Assembly: GCF_012516315.1 (NCBI RefSeq)
Contig: NZ_CP051185.1
Coordinates: forward strand, 5,771,363-5,835,362
Source of the DNA: Limnospira fusiformis SAG 85.79
Lineage (GTDB): Bacteria; Cyanobacteriota; Cyanobacteriia; Cyanobacteriales; Microcoleaceae
Length of the DNA stretch: 64,000 nt
Direction: 5' to 3'
The position numbers and the translations under genes were made by a program. Below, piece by piece: positions 1 to 10,400 of the stretch (positions within the stretch are counted from its first letter, which is position 1; the number at the start of each line of letters is the position of its first letter). Below the pieces are notes generated by a model. It saw only the letters and a list, made by a program, of their open reading frames with translations. It searched no databases and was not told the origin of the DNA.

Positions 1-178
1 TCATCAATATCAGCCTTATAACTCAACCCCAAACAAGCAATCTTGGGATTTTCAAACTTAGCAGCAGCCTCCTTAACCTTAGCAACTACAAAATCAATTT
101 TACTATCATTAACCTCCCGTGCCGTTCTAATCAACCTTGCCTCCTGGGGTGCAGCATCCACAATAAACCAAGGGTCAA
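1..178 (-). pseudogene. Truncated second copy of a nucleotide-sugar dehydrogenase gene
   Basis: These bases match 3529-3706, inside the intact dehydrogenase gene, at a constant offset of 3528 with only a few substitutions. The match stops abruptly after base 178, where the sequence becomes unrelated. Read on the minus strand this is an interior stretch of the enzyme without its N-terminal half; it continues past the left edge of the window. It is probably the scar of a duplication or recombination that moved the polysaccharide genes at 228-3192 between two dehydrogenase copies. Whether the part outside the window is still open cannot be seen. Confidence 0.8.
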
Positions 179-227
179 TCGAATCTATTCATGGTAAAAT
201 TTCCCACCAATCTAATATTTTTTTCCT

Positions 228-1466
228 TTAAATAACCTCTGAGTATTGCTCGAATAACTTGATTGCTTGAGCAGCAGAACGAATAATATAATGCCCTGCT
301 TTCGGCTCCACGAAAAGCTCAAAATTACATCCGAAGTCTACCAATTTATGAATCAGATGAAGGCAATGCTCCTTAAAATAAAGATTTTCCCCAGGACTAT
401 CAAATCTGGTTTGCGATATAAAAAACACGGGTTTTTTTTCGGGATTATCCCTATTTAGAAGAAGTGTCGCATCAGAATATATCAGTTCTAGGTTTTCTCC
501 TTTTCCTTTTGCTAATGATTGTAAAACCTCTTCATAGGAAAAAGAGGATAACTCAGTGCCAAAAATACTTTCTAGCATCTTTTTTGTTGACTCATTACGC
601 CTCAGATAGTGAGTCCCAATCAATCTAACTTGCGGTACATTAACAGCGATCGCCTTTACATTAAGTCTCAATCCATGAATTAAAGCACCGAAACCACCCA
701 TACTTGAGCCATATGTAAATAAATCTCCTACTAAACCAAATTCTTCTCTAATATCTTCCAGCATTTTATCTATCAAGGGTAAAACAAAAAAGTCACCGTT
801 TTCACCGAGCCACCAAGAACCATTTTTTCTATAGCCAAAACGATCTAAAGGTTTAACTAGGTTCCAAAAATCATAAGACGAACTACCTAACCCGCCATTG
901 TTCCCACCCCAACCGTGAAAACATATTAATATAGGAGATTCTTGTGGATTATTCAAAGCAAGTCTAACGTCATAATAAAGCTTGCGTCCTTCTTTATCGG
1001 ATACAAATTTTAAATCTTGACTTGCATAAGTTTCATGATTGACAACAATTGAAGAAGAGACATTTAACTTTTCTTCTTGTTTCACAAATTTAATTTCTGA
1101 AGCCAAGAATACTGGAGCTTTTGGAGTTCCCCAACTACGAAAGCCACACCTTAAATAATGAGCTTCAGGAGGGGTTGTCATCTTAATCTCAAAAACTGAC
1201 AGACTTTTACTGTTAGTGGGAATATATCGGTAGTAGCCAATACCTTGAGCCATTGATAAAACAAAACCTTCGTAAGGTTTTTCTATGACATTTTGATCAA
1301 AATCTAAAAACTGTATTGAGCATAGAGCAGAGTTATGACTTAAAATATCGGAAGCTATTTTACCTTCTAATAGGTATGTGGTCTGAGGAGCAACATTTGC
1401 CGTTATCAATATCTGATTTCGTGTCAATTCAACAGTTTCTTGATTTTCTGATAGTTTAAATAACAT
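228..1466 (-). CDS. Alpha/beta-hydrolase (esterase-like) with N-terminal beta-rich domain
   Basis: The product is about 412 residues from the ATG at 1466. A longer reading from 1502 adds 12 residues before this Met and is less likely. The C-terminal half has an alpha/beta-hydrolase signature: an oxyanion-hole stretch FHGWGGNNGG, a nucleophile elbow GSSMGG near residue 253, and a candidate catalytic His in AGHYII near residue 393. The first 150 residues look beta-rich and match no family I recognise. No signal peptide is evident. It lies among polysaccharide genes on the same strand, so I infer a role in adding or removing acyl groups on a sugar polymer. Similar hydrolase folds occur in accessory secretion glycoprotein loci (Asp2-like), but that link is only suggestive. 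Confidence 0.65.
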   Translation of the reverse strand: MLFKLSENQETVELTRNQILITANVAPQTTYLLEGKIASDILSHNSALCSIQFLDFDQNVIEKPYEGFVLSMAQGIGYYRYIPTNSKSLSVFEIKMTTPPEAHYLRCGFRSWGTPKAPVFLASEIKFVKQEEKLNVSSSIVVNHETYASQDLKFVSDKEGRKLYYDVRLALNNPQESPILICFHGWGGNNGGLGSSSYDFWNLVKPLDRFGYRKNGSWWLGENGDFFVLPLIDKMLEDIREEFGLVGDLFTYGSSMGGFGALIHGLRLNVKAIAVNVPQVRLIGTHYLRRNESTKKMLESIFGTELSSFSYEEVLQSLAKGKGENLELIYSDATLLLNRDNPEKKPVFFISQTRFDSPGENLYFKEHCLHLIHKLVDFGCNFELFVEPKAGHYIIRSAAQAIKLFEQYSEVI

Positions 1467-1560
1467 AATGTATTTAACCTGTATTTTTTCAATAAACCAC
1501 AATATCTATTATGACTAATACGATTAATCCTTTGGGATATATCTATCTATTATCAACACT

Positions 1561-3192
1561 TTACTTTTTAATTAACCAGTTTCCCATTATTAAAGCATCC
1601 ATCCCGGTTTTTAAAAAGCATTGAATAGCATCCTTTGGAGTTTCCACTATCGGTTCTCCACTATCATTAAAACTTGTATTAATAACAACAGGAACACCTG
1701 TAATGTCATTAAATTTACTAATTAAGCTGTGGTAGAGAGGATTATTAGCTGAACTAACAGACTGCACCCTGGCGGTGTCATCTTGATGAGTAACAGCCGG
1801 AATAAGACCTTTCTTATCATCGACCACTTTCACTGTCATTGTCATATAAGGTAAATCTACATTTGTGACAAAATAATCCTTGGTTTTTTCACTCAAAACA
1901 CTAGGTGCAAACGGTCTAAAATATTCTCGATGTTTTACTTTAAGGTTTAGTATATCTTTATTCTCTGTCGATCTCGGATCTGCCAAAATAGACCTATTCC
2001 CTAAAGCTCTTGCCCCCAGTTCTGAGCGCCCTTGAAACCAACCTAATATTTTGCCACCCGCAATTAATTCTGCTCCTACTTGGCAAGGATCATCTAACTT
2101 TTCTCCAGATATCCCAAAGTCTTTCAAATTGTTTTCTATCTCTTCATTTGAAAACTCCTGACCACCATAAATTATTGGTTCTTTGAGAGGGGTATGAATG
2201 TGCATTGTATTAGTTATAAAATAAAGAGCAGCGCCTAAAGCATTACCCCTGTCTGAAGCTGACGGATGAGCATAAACACCTTCAAATAAATTGCTTTCTA
2301 AAAGCTTTCCATTCATTGTTGAATTAAGAGCAACTCCTCCTGTAGTTACCAATTTAGACGTTTTAGTCGCTGACTTTAGAGTAGCACTGCAGTGTAGTCC
2401 AATAGTATCCAAAACTTGCTGAATAGAGGCAGCCATATCTATATGTTCTTGTTTTAAAGGATTTTCCTTGAACCGTCTCTCTATTCTATCTAGAATAAAA
2501 TCATTAAACAAAGACTTTTCCTGAATGTAATGCTCTCCTTCTAAATAGCTCTCCATGTTCTTAAGCTGTTCGGAAAGTAAAAAACCACCATCATCAGTAA
2601 GCTCTATTTCATTCATATAGTCATCAAAAAACTTTGGAGTACCATAAGCTGCCAACCCCTGAGTCTTACCTTCCGAACCAAAAGAACCCAAACCTATCTG
2701 AAACGTCACCCGCAAATACTCAAGACCAATAGAGTTTTCTAATTCTATATATTTAATAGGCTGAATTTCATTTTTATTACCGTAAGCTAATAAACCACTT
2801 TTATTGTCTCCAAACCCATCCAAGCAAAGAATTGCTGCATCATCATAACCACTTGAATAAAAAGCTGCTGCTGCATGACACAAGTGATGACCAACATGAT
2901 GAAATTCAGCATTGGGGAACAAGCTTACTAAAAAACTTTTGAGAGGGTGAACTTCCTTATCAGAAAGAATAACATAATCAACCTGCTCAAAACTTGCTTC
3001 AATTTTTGACAGACAGTGTTTGATACAATCATAAGATGTTGATTTTGCTCCCATAATTGAATGATGCTTTTTGCGAGAAAACCTTTCCTCTTCTGCCGTG
3101 ACAACTAAAGGTGCATTAAGACTATCTGCAATTTTTATAGCTGCCGCATTAAAATCATGAAAAAAACCACCGACACCAACAATAATAGTCAT
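1561..3192 (-). CDS. O-carbamoyltransferase of the NodU/CmcH family
   Basis: This 543-residue protein has the two-part layout of carbamoyltransferases that use carbamoyl phosphate and ATP to carbamoylate a sugar or antibiotic hydroxyl. The N-terminal Kae1/YrdC-like ASKHA fold shows VGVGGFFHDFNAAA at the start, EEERFSRKKH near residue 37, HHLCHAAAAF near 100 and LCLDGFGD. The mid-protein nucleotide site reads TTGGVALNS. The C-terminal part carries the diagnostic GRSELGARALGNRSILADPR. Length is normal for the family. It sits 47 bp downstream of the dehydrogenase gene on the same strand, so probably one operon, and the acceptor is likely a residue of the polysaccharide made by this cluster. The specific substrate cannot be told from sequence. 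Confidence 0.9.
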   Translation of the reverse strand: MTIIVGVGGFFHDFNAAAIKIADSLNAPLVVTAEEERFSRKKHHSIMGAKSTSYDCIKHCLSKIEASFEQVDYVILSDKEVHPLKSFLVSLFPNAEFHHVGHHLCHAAAAFYSSGYDDAAILCLDGFGDNKSGLLAYGNKNEIQPIKYIELENSIGLEYLRVTFQIGLGSFGSEGKTQGLAAYGTPKFFDDYMNEIELTDDGGFLLSEQLKNMESYLEGEHYIQEKSLFNDFILDRIERRFKENPLKQEHIDMAASIQQVLDTIGLHCSATLKSATKTSKLVTTGGVALNSTMNGKLLESNLFEGVYAHPSASDRGNALGAALYFITNTMHIHTPLKEPIIYGGQEFSNEEIENNLKDFGISGEKLDDPCQVGAELIAGGKILGWFQGRSELGARALGNRSILADPRSTENKDILNLKVKHREYFRPFAPSVLSEKTKDYFVTNVDLPYMTMTVKVVDDKKGLIPAVTHQDDTARVQSVSSANNPLYHSLISKFNDITGVPVVINTSFNDSGEPIVETPKDAIQCFLKTGMDALIMGNWLIKK

Positions 3193-3239
3193 TTGAAAAT
3201 CCTTTATTTATATGTTGCCATTAACAATCATTAAGTTCA

Positions 3240-4487
3240 TTAATGAACTTTCAAAGTTCCTACCAAGTCCAGTAATGTTTTTTCTTTGTCCAGTAATATT
3301 TTTTCTTTAAAAATGCCAGACTTTATACTGCCAAATTCTCTATGCTTTACAAGCAATAAAATAACATCGCACTTAGACAAGGCATCATCCAAATTTAGCA
3401 TTTCTAATCCTTCCTGATTAGCCAAAGACATTGGCAACTGTGAAACATGAGGCTCCACAACAAAAATCTCCCCCACTTTATCCGACAACAACTTCTCCAT
3501 CACCTTAACTGCTGGACTCTCCCGCAAATCATCAATATCAGCCTTATAACTCAACCCCAAACAAGCAATCTTGGGATTTTCAAACTTAGCAGCAGCCTCC
3601 TTAACCTTAGCAACGACAAAATCAATTTTACTATCATTCACCTCCCGTGCGGTTCTAATCAACCTCGCCTCCTGGGGTGCAGCATCCACAATAAACCAAG
3701 GGTCAACGGCAATACAATGCCCCCCAACACCCGGCCCCGGTTGCAGAATATTCACCCGAGGATGACGATTCGCTAATTCTATCAGTTCCCAAACATTAAT
3801 GTCAAGCCGATCGCAAATCATCGACAACTCATTAGCAAAAGCGATATTAACATCCCGAAACGAATTTTCCGCCAACTTCGCCAACTCTGCCGTCCGCGCA
3901 TTGGTGCAAACAATCTCCCCGGTCACAAACTGGCGATAAAATTGAGCAGCCTTGTCAGCCGAAACCGAATTAAGACCCCCAATCACCCGGTCATTCACCA
4001 CCAACTCCTTCAACGTCTGACCCGGCAAAACTCGTTCAGGACAATGAGCCATATAAACCGACCCCTGAACATCCAACTCAGGACGCAACTCCTGCAACCA
4101 ACCCGCCATCTTTTCCGTCGTCCCCACCGGACTGGTAGACTCCAAAATCACCAAATTCCCCGATTCCACATAGGGAGCCAGTGCCTTGGTAGCCGCCTCA
4201 ATATAAGAGATATCCGGCACATGACTATCCTTAAACGGAGTCGGAACCGCCACCATAAACACATCCGCAGACTTCGGTTCCAACCCTACCGTCAAATTAC
4301 CACTATTAACCGCACCCCTCACTAACACATCCAAATCTGGCTCAGTAATATGCACTTCCCCCTGGCTAATCAACTCCACAACCGAGGGGTTAATATCCAC
4401 CCCATGAACCTTAAATCCTCGGTTCGCCAACAAACTCGCCGTTGGTAAACCCACATAACCCAAACCCATCACACAAACACTTTCCAT
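3240..4487 (-). CDS. wecC: UDP-N-acetylmannosamine-type nucleotide-sugar dehydrogenase
   Basis: A 415-residue member of the UDP-glucose/GDP-mannose dehydrogenase superfamily, which oxidises the C6 hydroxyl of a nucleotide sugar to a uronic acid in two NAD-dependent steps. The N-terminal Rossmann motif is VMGLGYVGLPTA. The middle dimerisation domain contains LAENSFRDVNIAFANE, and the active-site Cys lies in GPGVGGHCIAVDPWF near residue 260. The C-terminal UDP-binding domain begins around LGLSYKADIDDLRESP. The GGHCIAVDP form fits the WecC/WbpA branch better than UDP-glucose dehydrogenase, so the symbol is provisional. Its stop lies 47 bp before the carbamoyltransferase start, and its ATG is 9 bp after the stop of the giant glycosyltransferase gene upstream, consistent with one transcript. 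Confidence 0.88.
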   Translation of the reverse strand: MESVCVMGLGYVGLPTASLLANRGFKVHGVDINPSVVELISQGEVHITEPDLDVLVRGAVNSGNLTVGLEPKSADVFMVAVPTPFKDSHVPDISYIEAATKALAPYVESGNLVILESTSPVGTTEKMAGWLQELRPELDVQGSVYMAHCPERVLPGQTLKELVVNDRVIGGLNSVSADKAAQFYRQFVTGEIVCTNARTAELAKLAENSFRDVNIAFANELSMICDRLDINVWELIELANRHPRVNILQPGPGVGGHCIAVDPWFIVDAAPQEARLIRTAREVNDSKIDFVVAKVKEAAAKFENPKIACLGLSYKADIDDLRESPAVKVMEKLLSDKVGEIFVVEPHVSQLPMSLANQEGLEMLNLDDALSKCDVILLLVKHREFGSIKSGIFKEKILLDKEKTLLDLVGTLKVH

Positions 4488-4496
4488 AACCCACTC

Positions 4497-7400
4497 CTAC
4501 CGTGAACGAACTGCAAATAAACTCTCATAAACCCCCAAATATCGTTGAGAGACCTCATCCCAACTCCGGTAACGCTCCACCCAACTTCGCGCTTCCCTAC
4601 CCAAAACTCTCCTCAATCCTTCATCCCGATAAACCCGCAAAATCTGCTCCCTTAAACTGTCCACATCACCACAGCGACAAACCAAACCCGTTTTTTCATT
4701 CTCCACCATTTCCACCAGTGGCGGCAAATTAGAGACAATAACAGGCTTCGCCATGGCCATCGGTTCTAAAACCTTCAGGGGCGGTACATAGCGACACACA
4801 TCATCATTCCGACGCGGAAAAACACACAAGTCGCAAACAGAATAATAGTCTAACATTTGGGAAAAGGGAACCCGACCCGTAAAAATAATATTCTCCTTTC
4901 CAGAACCCGACAAACCTAGAGCCTGTAAATCCTTCAGAGCCAAGCCACCCCCCACCACCATCAACGTCATTTCGTATCCCTGTTCAACCAGTCCCTTCAC
5001 CGCCTCGATTAAAACATCAACCCCCTCATAACCATTCAAAGAACCCAGAAAGCCAATCACAAACTTCCCAGCCAACCCAAACTGCTCCTGCAAATCCGAA
5101 TCAGCTTCCCTGGGGTAAAACTCCTTCAAATTCACCGCATTCGGGACTACAGTGATTTTATCTGAACTAACCCCCCAACTCATCACCCTTTCTTTCAAAA
5201 CCTCAGAAATGACCACCACAGCATCCGCCTGTCGCGCCGCGTTCTCCTCCATCATTTGCTGATAAGCATACTCATAAGAGTTGCGAAACTCCGGTTCCCG
5301 CGCCACCCGTGATAGATGCCATAAACCGCGAATCTCATAAACCGACTTCACTCCCAGCCTCCGCGCCGCCAACACAGCAGCCACCCCATTAACAAAAGTA
5401 GAACAGCCATGAATGACCATAGCCTTGTGGGAAGCCGCCAACTCTACCAAACCCTCGGCATACTTTTCTATCCAGTTGTAGTTCCGGTTATCCGAGCTAG
5501 AGTCACTTTCCGATATTCCCAAACGAAAATATCTCACCCCCTCCAACTCATCCCAAGCCGGAATTGAACGACTACGATGCTCTGGTAAATTTTTCGGATA
5601 TCCCCAGCGGGTAGCAGCCAAAACATTCAAACCATGACCACGCAGTGATTTTAAAATATGTTGAGAACGAACCGCATAACCCGTCCCCTCATAAGGCAAG
5701 GAAAGATGTAAAGCAAACAGCACAGTTTTATTAAACCCAGTCCCGACCGAATCAATATCAGAACGACTATCATTTCCCGGATTACCATATCCACGTTCTA
5801 GGACTTGTCGATAAAGCTCAATCGCCTCTTGATGTTTACCCTGGCTTTCCCAAATACCTGCTAACTGTTTAATCACAAAGTAGTTACCAGGGCTAATAAT
5901 AAATGCTTTTTGATAACACAAAACCGCCTCATCCAAACGATTCAGCTTTTCTAAAGCCAGTGCTAAATTGAGATTAACCTCAAAAGACATCGGCTGCAAT
6001 TCCTGAGCTTTTGTCAAATATACTAACGCCCTATCAAACTTATTTTGTAATAATAGAACCTTGCCAATTTGCAGATTTAACTCATAGTTATTAGGATTAA
6101 TTTTCAAGCCTAATTTATAAAAAACAAGCCCATGGTCTAACAAATTTTGATGAAATAACGCATTTCCTAATCGCCAATATAACCAGTAATTATCTGGATT
6201 TTTATCTATTTTTAAATACCAATGATAAAGAGGATTGAATAATTCACTAATCTCCCCAGGAGAAAAATCTTGCTTTTCTCGCCATAAAACAGATTGTTTA
6301 TCAATATCCACCCTCCCGCGATGTCCATTCTCCTGAACATCATTAGCTTCATTAGCTTCTTTTCTCTCAATTTCAGCTTGGGTTAAAATGCCTCTTTCGA
6401 TATATTCTTTTGAATGTTTCAGAAATACACGATTTACATTTTTATCGAGGGGTTCTGAAAATGTAATATTGTTTAGACTTTTTTCTTCCAGAAAATACTC
6501 AACAGTTACTAGGGGAACTAAAACACATCTACCATCTGCAGTGTATCTAATAATTAGTTCCCAATCAACTAACCGTGTTAGGGTTTCATCAAATCCTCCA
6601 TGAAGCTTATACATTTCTATTCTGTGTATAAAAGAATTTAAGTCAATAAAATTGGAACGGAGCATTTGTTCTCTATCATATTTTTTACAAAGAACTTTGT
6701 AATATGATTTAGTTATATTTTTAACATTCGTTGCCGAGTAAACACTTGTTGCATTCTGTTTATACAAAGCTGCTGTTGTATATAGTAGATGATCCTGATG
6801 CCAATAATTATCACTATCAAGATATGCAATTAAATTTCCTTTCGCATTCTGTAAACCTATATTTCTAGCCTTGGAAACTCCCTGATGATTGCTTTGAATA
6901 ATCCGTAGTTTTTTTTGTAATATTTCAGTGGCAAAATATTTTTGCAATAAAGTTATTGTGTTGTCTGTACTACCATCATCTATAACAATTACTTCAAAGG
7001 GTTGAATTGTCTGCTGAAAAGCAGACTTAATCGCTCTTAAAATTATTGAACCTCTATTCCAAGTAGGAATAATAACACTAATGTCAGGTTTTGCCTGTTC
7101 AACAATTGTTTGAGCTTGTTTTCTTACATTGTCATTTATCCAGGCTGGCAACAATGGTTTGGTGCTGTGTAATATGTCTTCAAAGCTATTAACAGTATCA
7201 AATTTTTTTTGAGATAGAATGGGACTAACTATTATCCTTTGGTTAGTCACTAATATTTTAGTATCATGACTCCAGTTCAGTTTAAAAACTTGATGGTTAT
7301 TCTCCCTAACCTCACGACGCTGTGGCTGATTCCCCTTCTGGCGAGTCGCCCCCTCTTGGTGCTGCAAACTCACCTGATTAATGCAGTAACACTTCTTCTG

Positions 7401-10400
7401 TAAATCCCGCCCCAAACGCAAACAAAAATCAATATCCTCCAAACCATAATCATAATCCAGAGAAAAGCCGCCGACCCTTTCCAAATCACCCTTCCGACAC
7501 AACAAAAACGCCCCCGTCACCGCCGGAAAGAAATCACCCTCAGCCGTAGCATTCGCCAAATAATCCTTCAGACTGCCATGGCGAATTTGTTCCGGCTGGA
7601 AATAACCTCGCTTTTCGTTCCAAACAAACTCAATACCCGTATGGTGTACCCCCGGTTCTTTCCCTTTCGGTAACGACGAAGGCTCATCATCCAAACGCAC
7701 CCCCACCGCCCCAATGGTCGCATCATCCAACCGACTCACCGCCAAAGGCAACACATCCGAACTAAAAACAATATCATTATTCAGAAACAGCAAATAAGGA
7801 TACTTCGCCAAACCCGCCCCATAATTACAAGAATTGGAAAAGGAAAAATTAGCACCTCGGTTAATATAACGAACATCCCCCTTAATCGCCTGCTGACGAA
7901 CCACCTCAGCCGTGTTATCTTCCGAACCGTGGTCAATAATAATGAACTCAACCGGAAAATAAGTATTCGTGGCAAAAAAACTAGACAGAAGCCGCCGTAG
8001 CAAACCCGCCCCATTCCAACTGAGGACAATAATAGAAACTCCCTGACCCACCGGGCGCAATCTCCGAGTTTCTAACACACCCTCTCCCCAGTGTTGCCAA
8101 ACCCACCCCACAGCAGGGAACCCCGCCAATAACAAATTCAACTCATCGGAGAGGACCCCAACCCCGCTGCGAACCTCATCCATAACCTCCGCTAACCGAG
8201 ACCCATTCACCCCAAACCCAAACTCCGCCGCCAATAACTCCCGACCGCGAACCCGGAATTTATTACATTCCGCCTCATCTGATAATACCCTATCCAAAAC
8301 CGCAGGCAAATCCCCCTCAGCCACGGGAACCACAGCCCCCGACTCAATCACATCAGCCACCGCCGCCGTTTCCGACAACAGCACCACCAACCCCATTCCC
8401 AAAGCATCCGACAACTTCGCCGGAATTTGGAACTGCGACACCCGAAAGTCCGCATCCTGCAACAGGACACAAATATCACCCACCGCCACCACATCCGGGA
8501 TAGACTCAAACGGCTGATTCCCCACAAACACATAGTCCACCCCAGGGATACCCTGCAACTCCTCTTTTAACTTCCCATCCTCGAAATCCCCAATAATCGC
8601 AAATACCACATCCTTGCGCCCCAAACTCGCCAAAGCACGAGCCGTGGTCACCAAACCCTTATGCTTCCTTGGCGTACCAAAAAACAGCACCACCTTTTTA
8701 TCCTGAGCAATACCAAAGCGTTCCCGACTGCCGCGCTTCAGGTCAGCCGAAGGCACAAACCGCCCCTCATCCCGTGCATGACGAATCACCACCCCGCCAT
8801 AACGCTCCTGCAAAGCCCGATTCGAGACCGTCACCCCATCAAACTCCCGCACCAAACCCACTGCGATGCGAGTCCACTCCTTACCCTGCAAATGCTTCCA
8901 TTTTGGCAAACCTTCCCCAGACTCCAACAACTCCCGCAAATCCACAGGTTCTGATGCCCTAACAAAAATCAACTCCTCATCATCAATATCGACAATCACC
9001 CGCGCACCCCAGACCAGCTTATATAAAAGCCCAAAAATAATATTCGGCATCCGAGGCTTCGACAAATGCACCACCTCATAGGGATGCGCCAAAACCAGAC
9101 CCAAAGCCTGCTCAATAAACCGTCCCTCATCCTCAACCCGTATCGTATGACAACGAATCTCGCCCCCCCGAATCGGCTCCCACACCTGCCCCCCGTACTT
9201 AGGAAACAGACAGCCAATCAACTCCACCTCAGCAAAACCCCCATACAACTGCGCCAAAGTATAGGCACGTCCGGCAGCATTATGGGACAACTCCCAACCG
9301 CACACCCCCACCCGAGGACGCTCCTTCCCAGCATCCGCTGCCATTACCAATCTGCCGTGATGATGACCCACGGCATCCACCAAAACCCCCTCGTCCGACT
9401 CATCCCCATGCCAAAGCCCCACCAGCCCCGGTTCTTCCCCGGTCAGACCTTCACACATTCCCTCGCGAATCTCATCCCCACTCCTAGCCCGATTCCACAG
9501 GCGCACCTCCGACAACTTGCCATCCTGAAACCGCTGCCATTGCGGACTTCCCATCAACCGCACCGGAGCCTCAGTCCCCACAGCCTCCGACTCCCGGCTC
9601 CAATCCTTCTCTCGCCGGAGAACCCCATTAAAATAAATGCGCCCATACTCCCCCACCTTCCGCACGCAAGCCACATGAACCCACTCGTTTAACTTAATCT
9701 CCTTTTCGGGAAACCACTTGACATCCCAGGTAACCTTTCCCGTTTCCCCGTTGCCGTAATACCACTGTCCCACCGTCTCATCCTTCAACCGAAAGCAGAA
9801 CTCATTTTGCTCGTCGTTGACATACTTAGAGATAATATCTGTCCAATTATCCGGCCAATCTCTCAAATACAGCCAAAACTCGACCGTCAAATCCCCGGTA
9901 ATACTCAACTCCTGACTGTGGTCAATTTCCCCATGAGTCTTCTTCTGGGGTCGAAAATCCACCACCCGACCCCGACCCGACCCCGGAGCCACCCGCCAAT
10001 ATTCTCCCCATTGCGCCGCAGCTTCTGTCCAGCGACCCAATCCCATCAAAGCCAAAGCCAACCGCCGCCGCCAATCTACCGCCCCCGGATAGCGCTCCAG
10101 CAGCCACTTCCAATGCTCCACCACCTCTGACCAGCGACCCAACTCCACCAAAGTCTCAGCCAAAAGCCGATGCACCTCGGGCGCTTCCACCCCCAATTTC
10201 ACCGCCCGTCGCCACTCCACCACGGCTTCAACGGGACGTTCCAACTCCGCCAAAGCCCGTCCCAAACCCAAGGAAGCCGGACCGCACTCCCCAAACTCCA
10301 GGACGACTTGGCGATACTGGTCTACGGCATCAGTCCAGCGCCCCAACTTCTCCAAAACTGCAGCCACAGCCAAGGCAGAGTCAACCCCCGGACTCAACTC

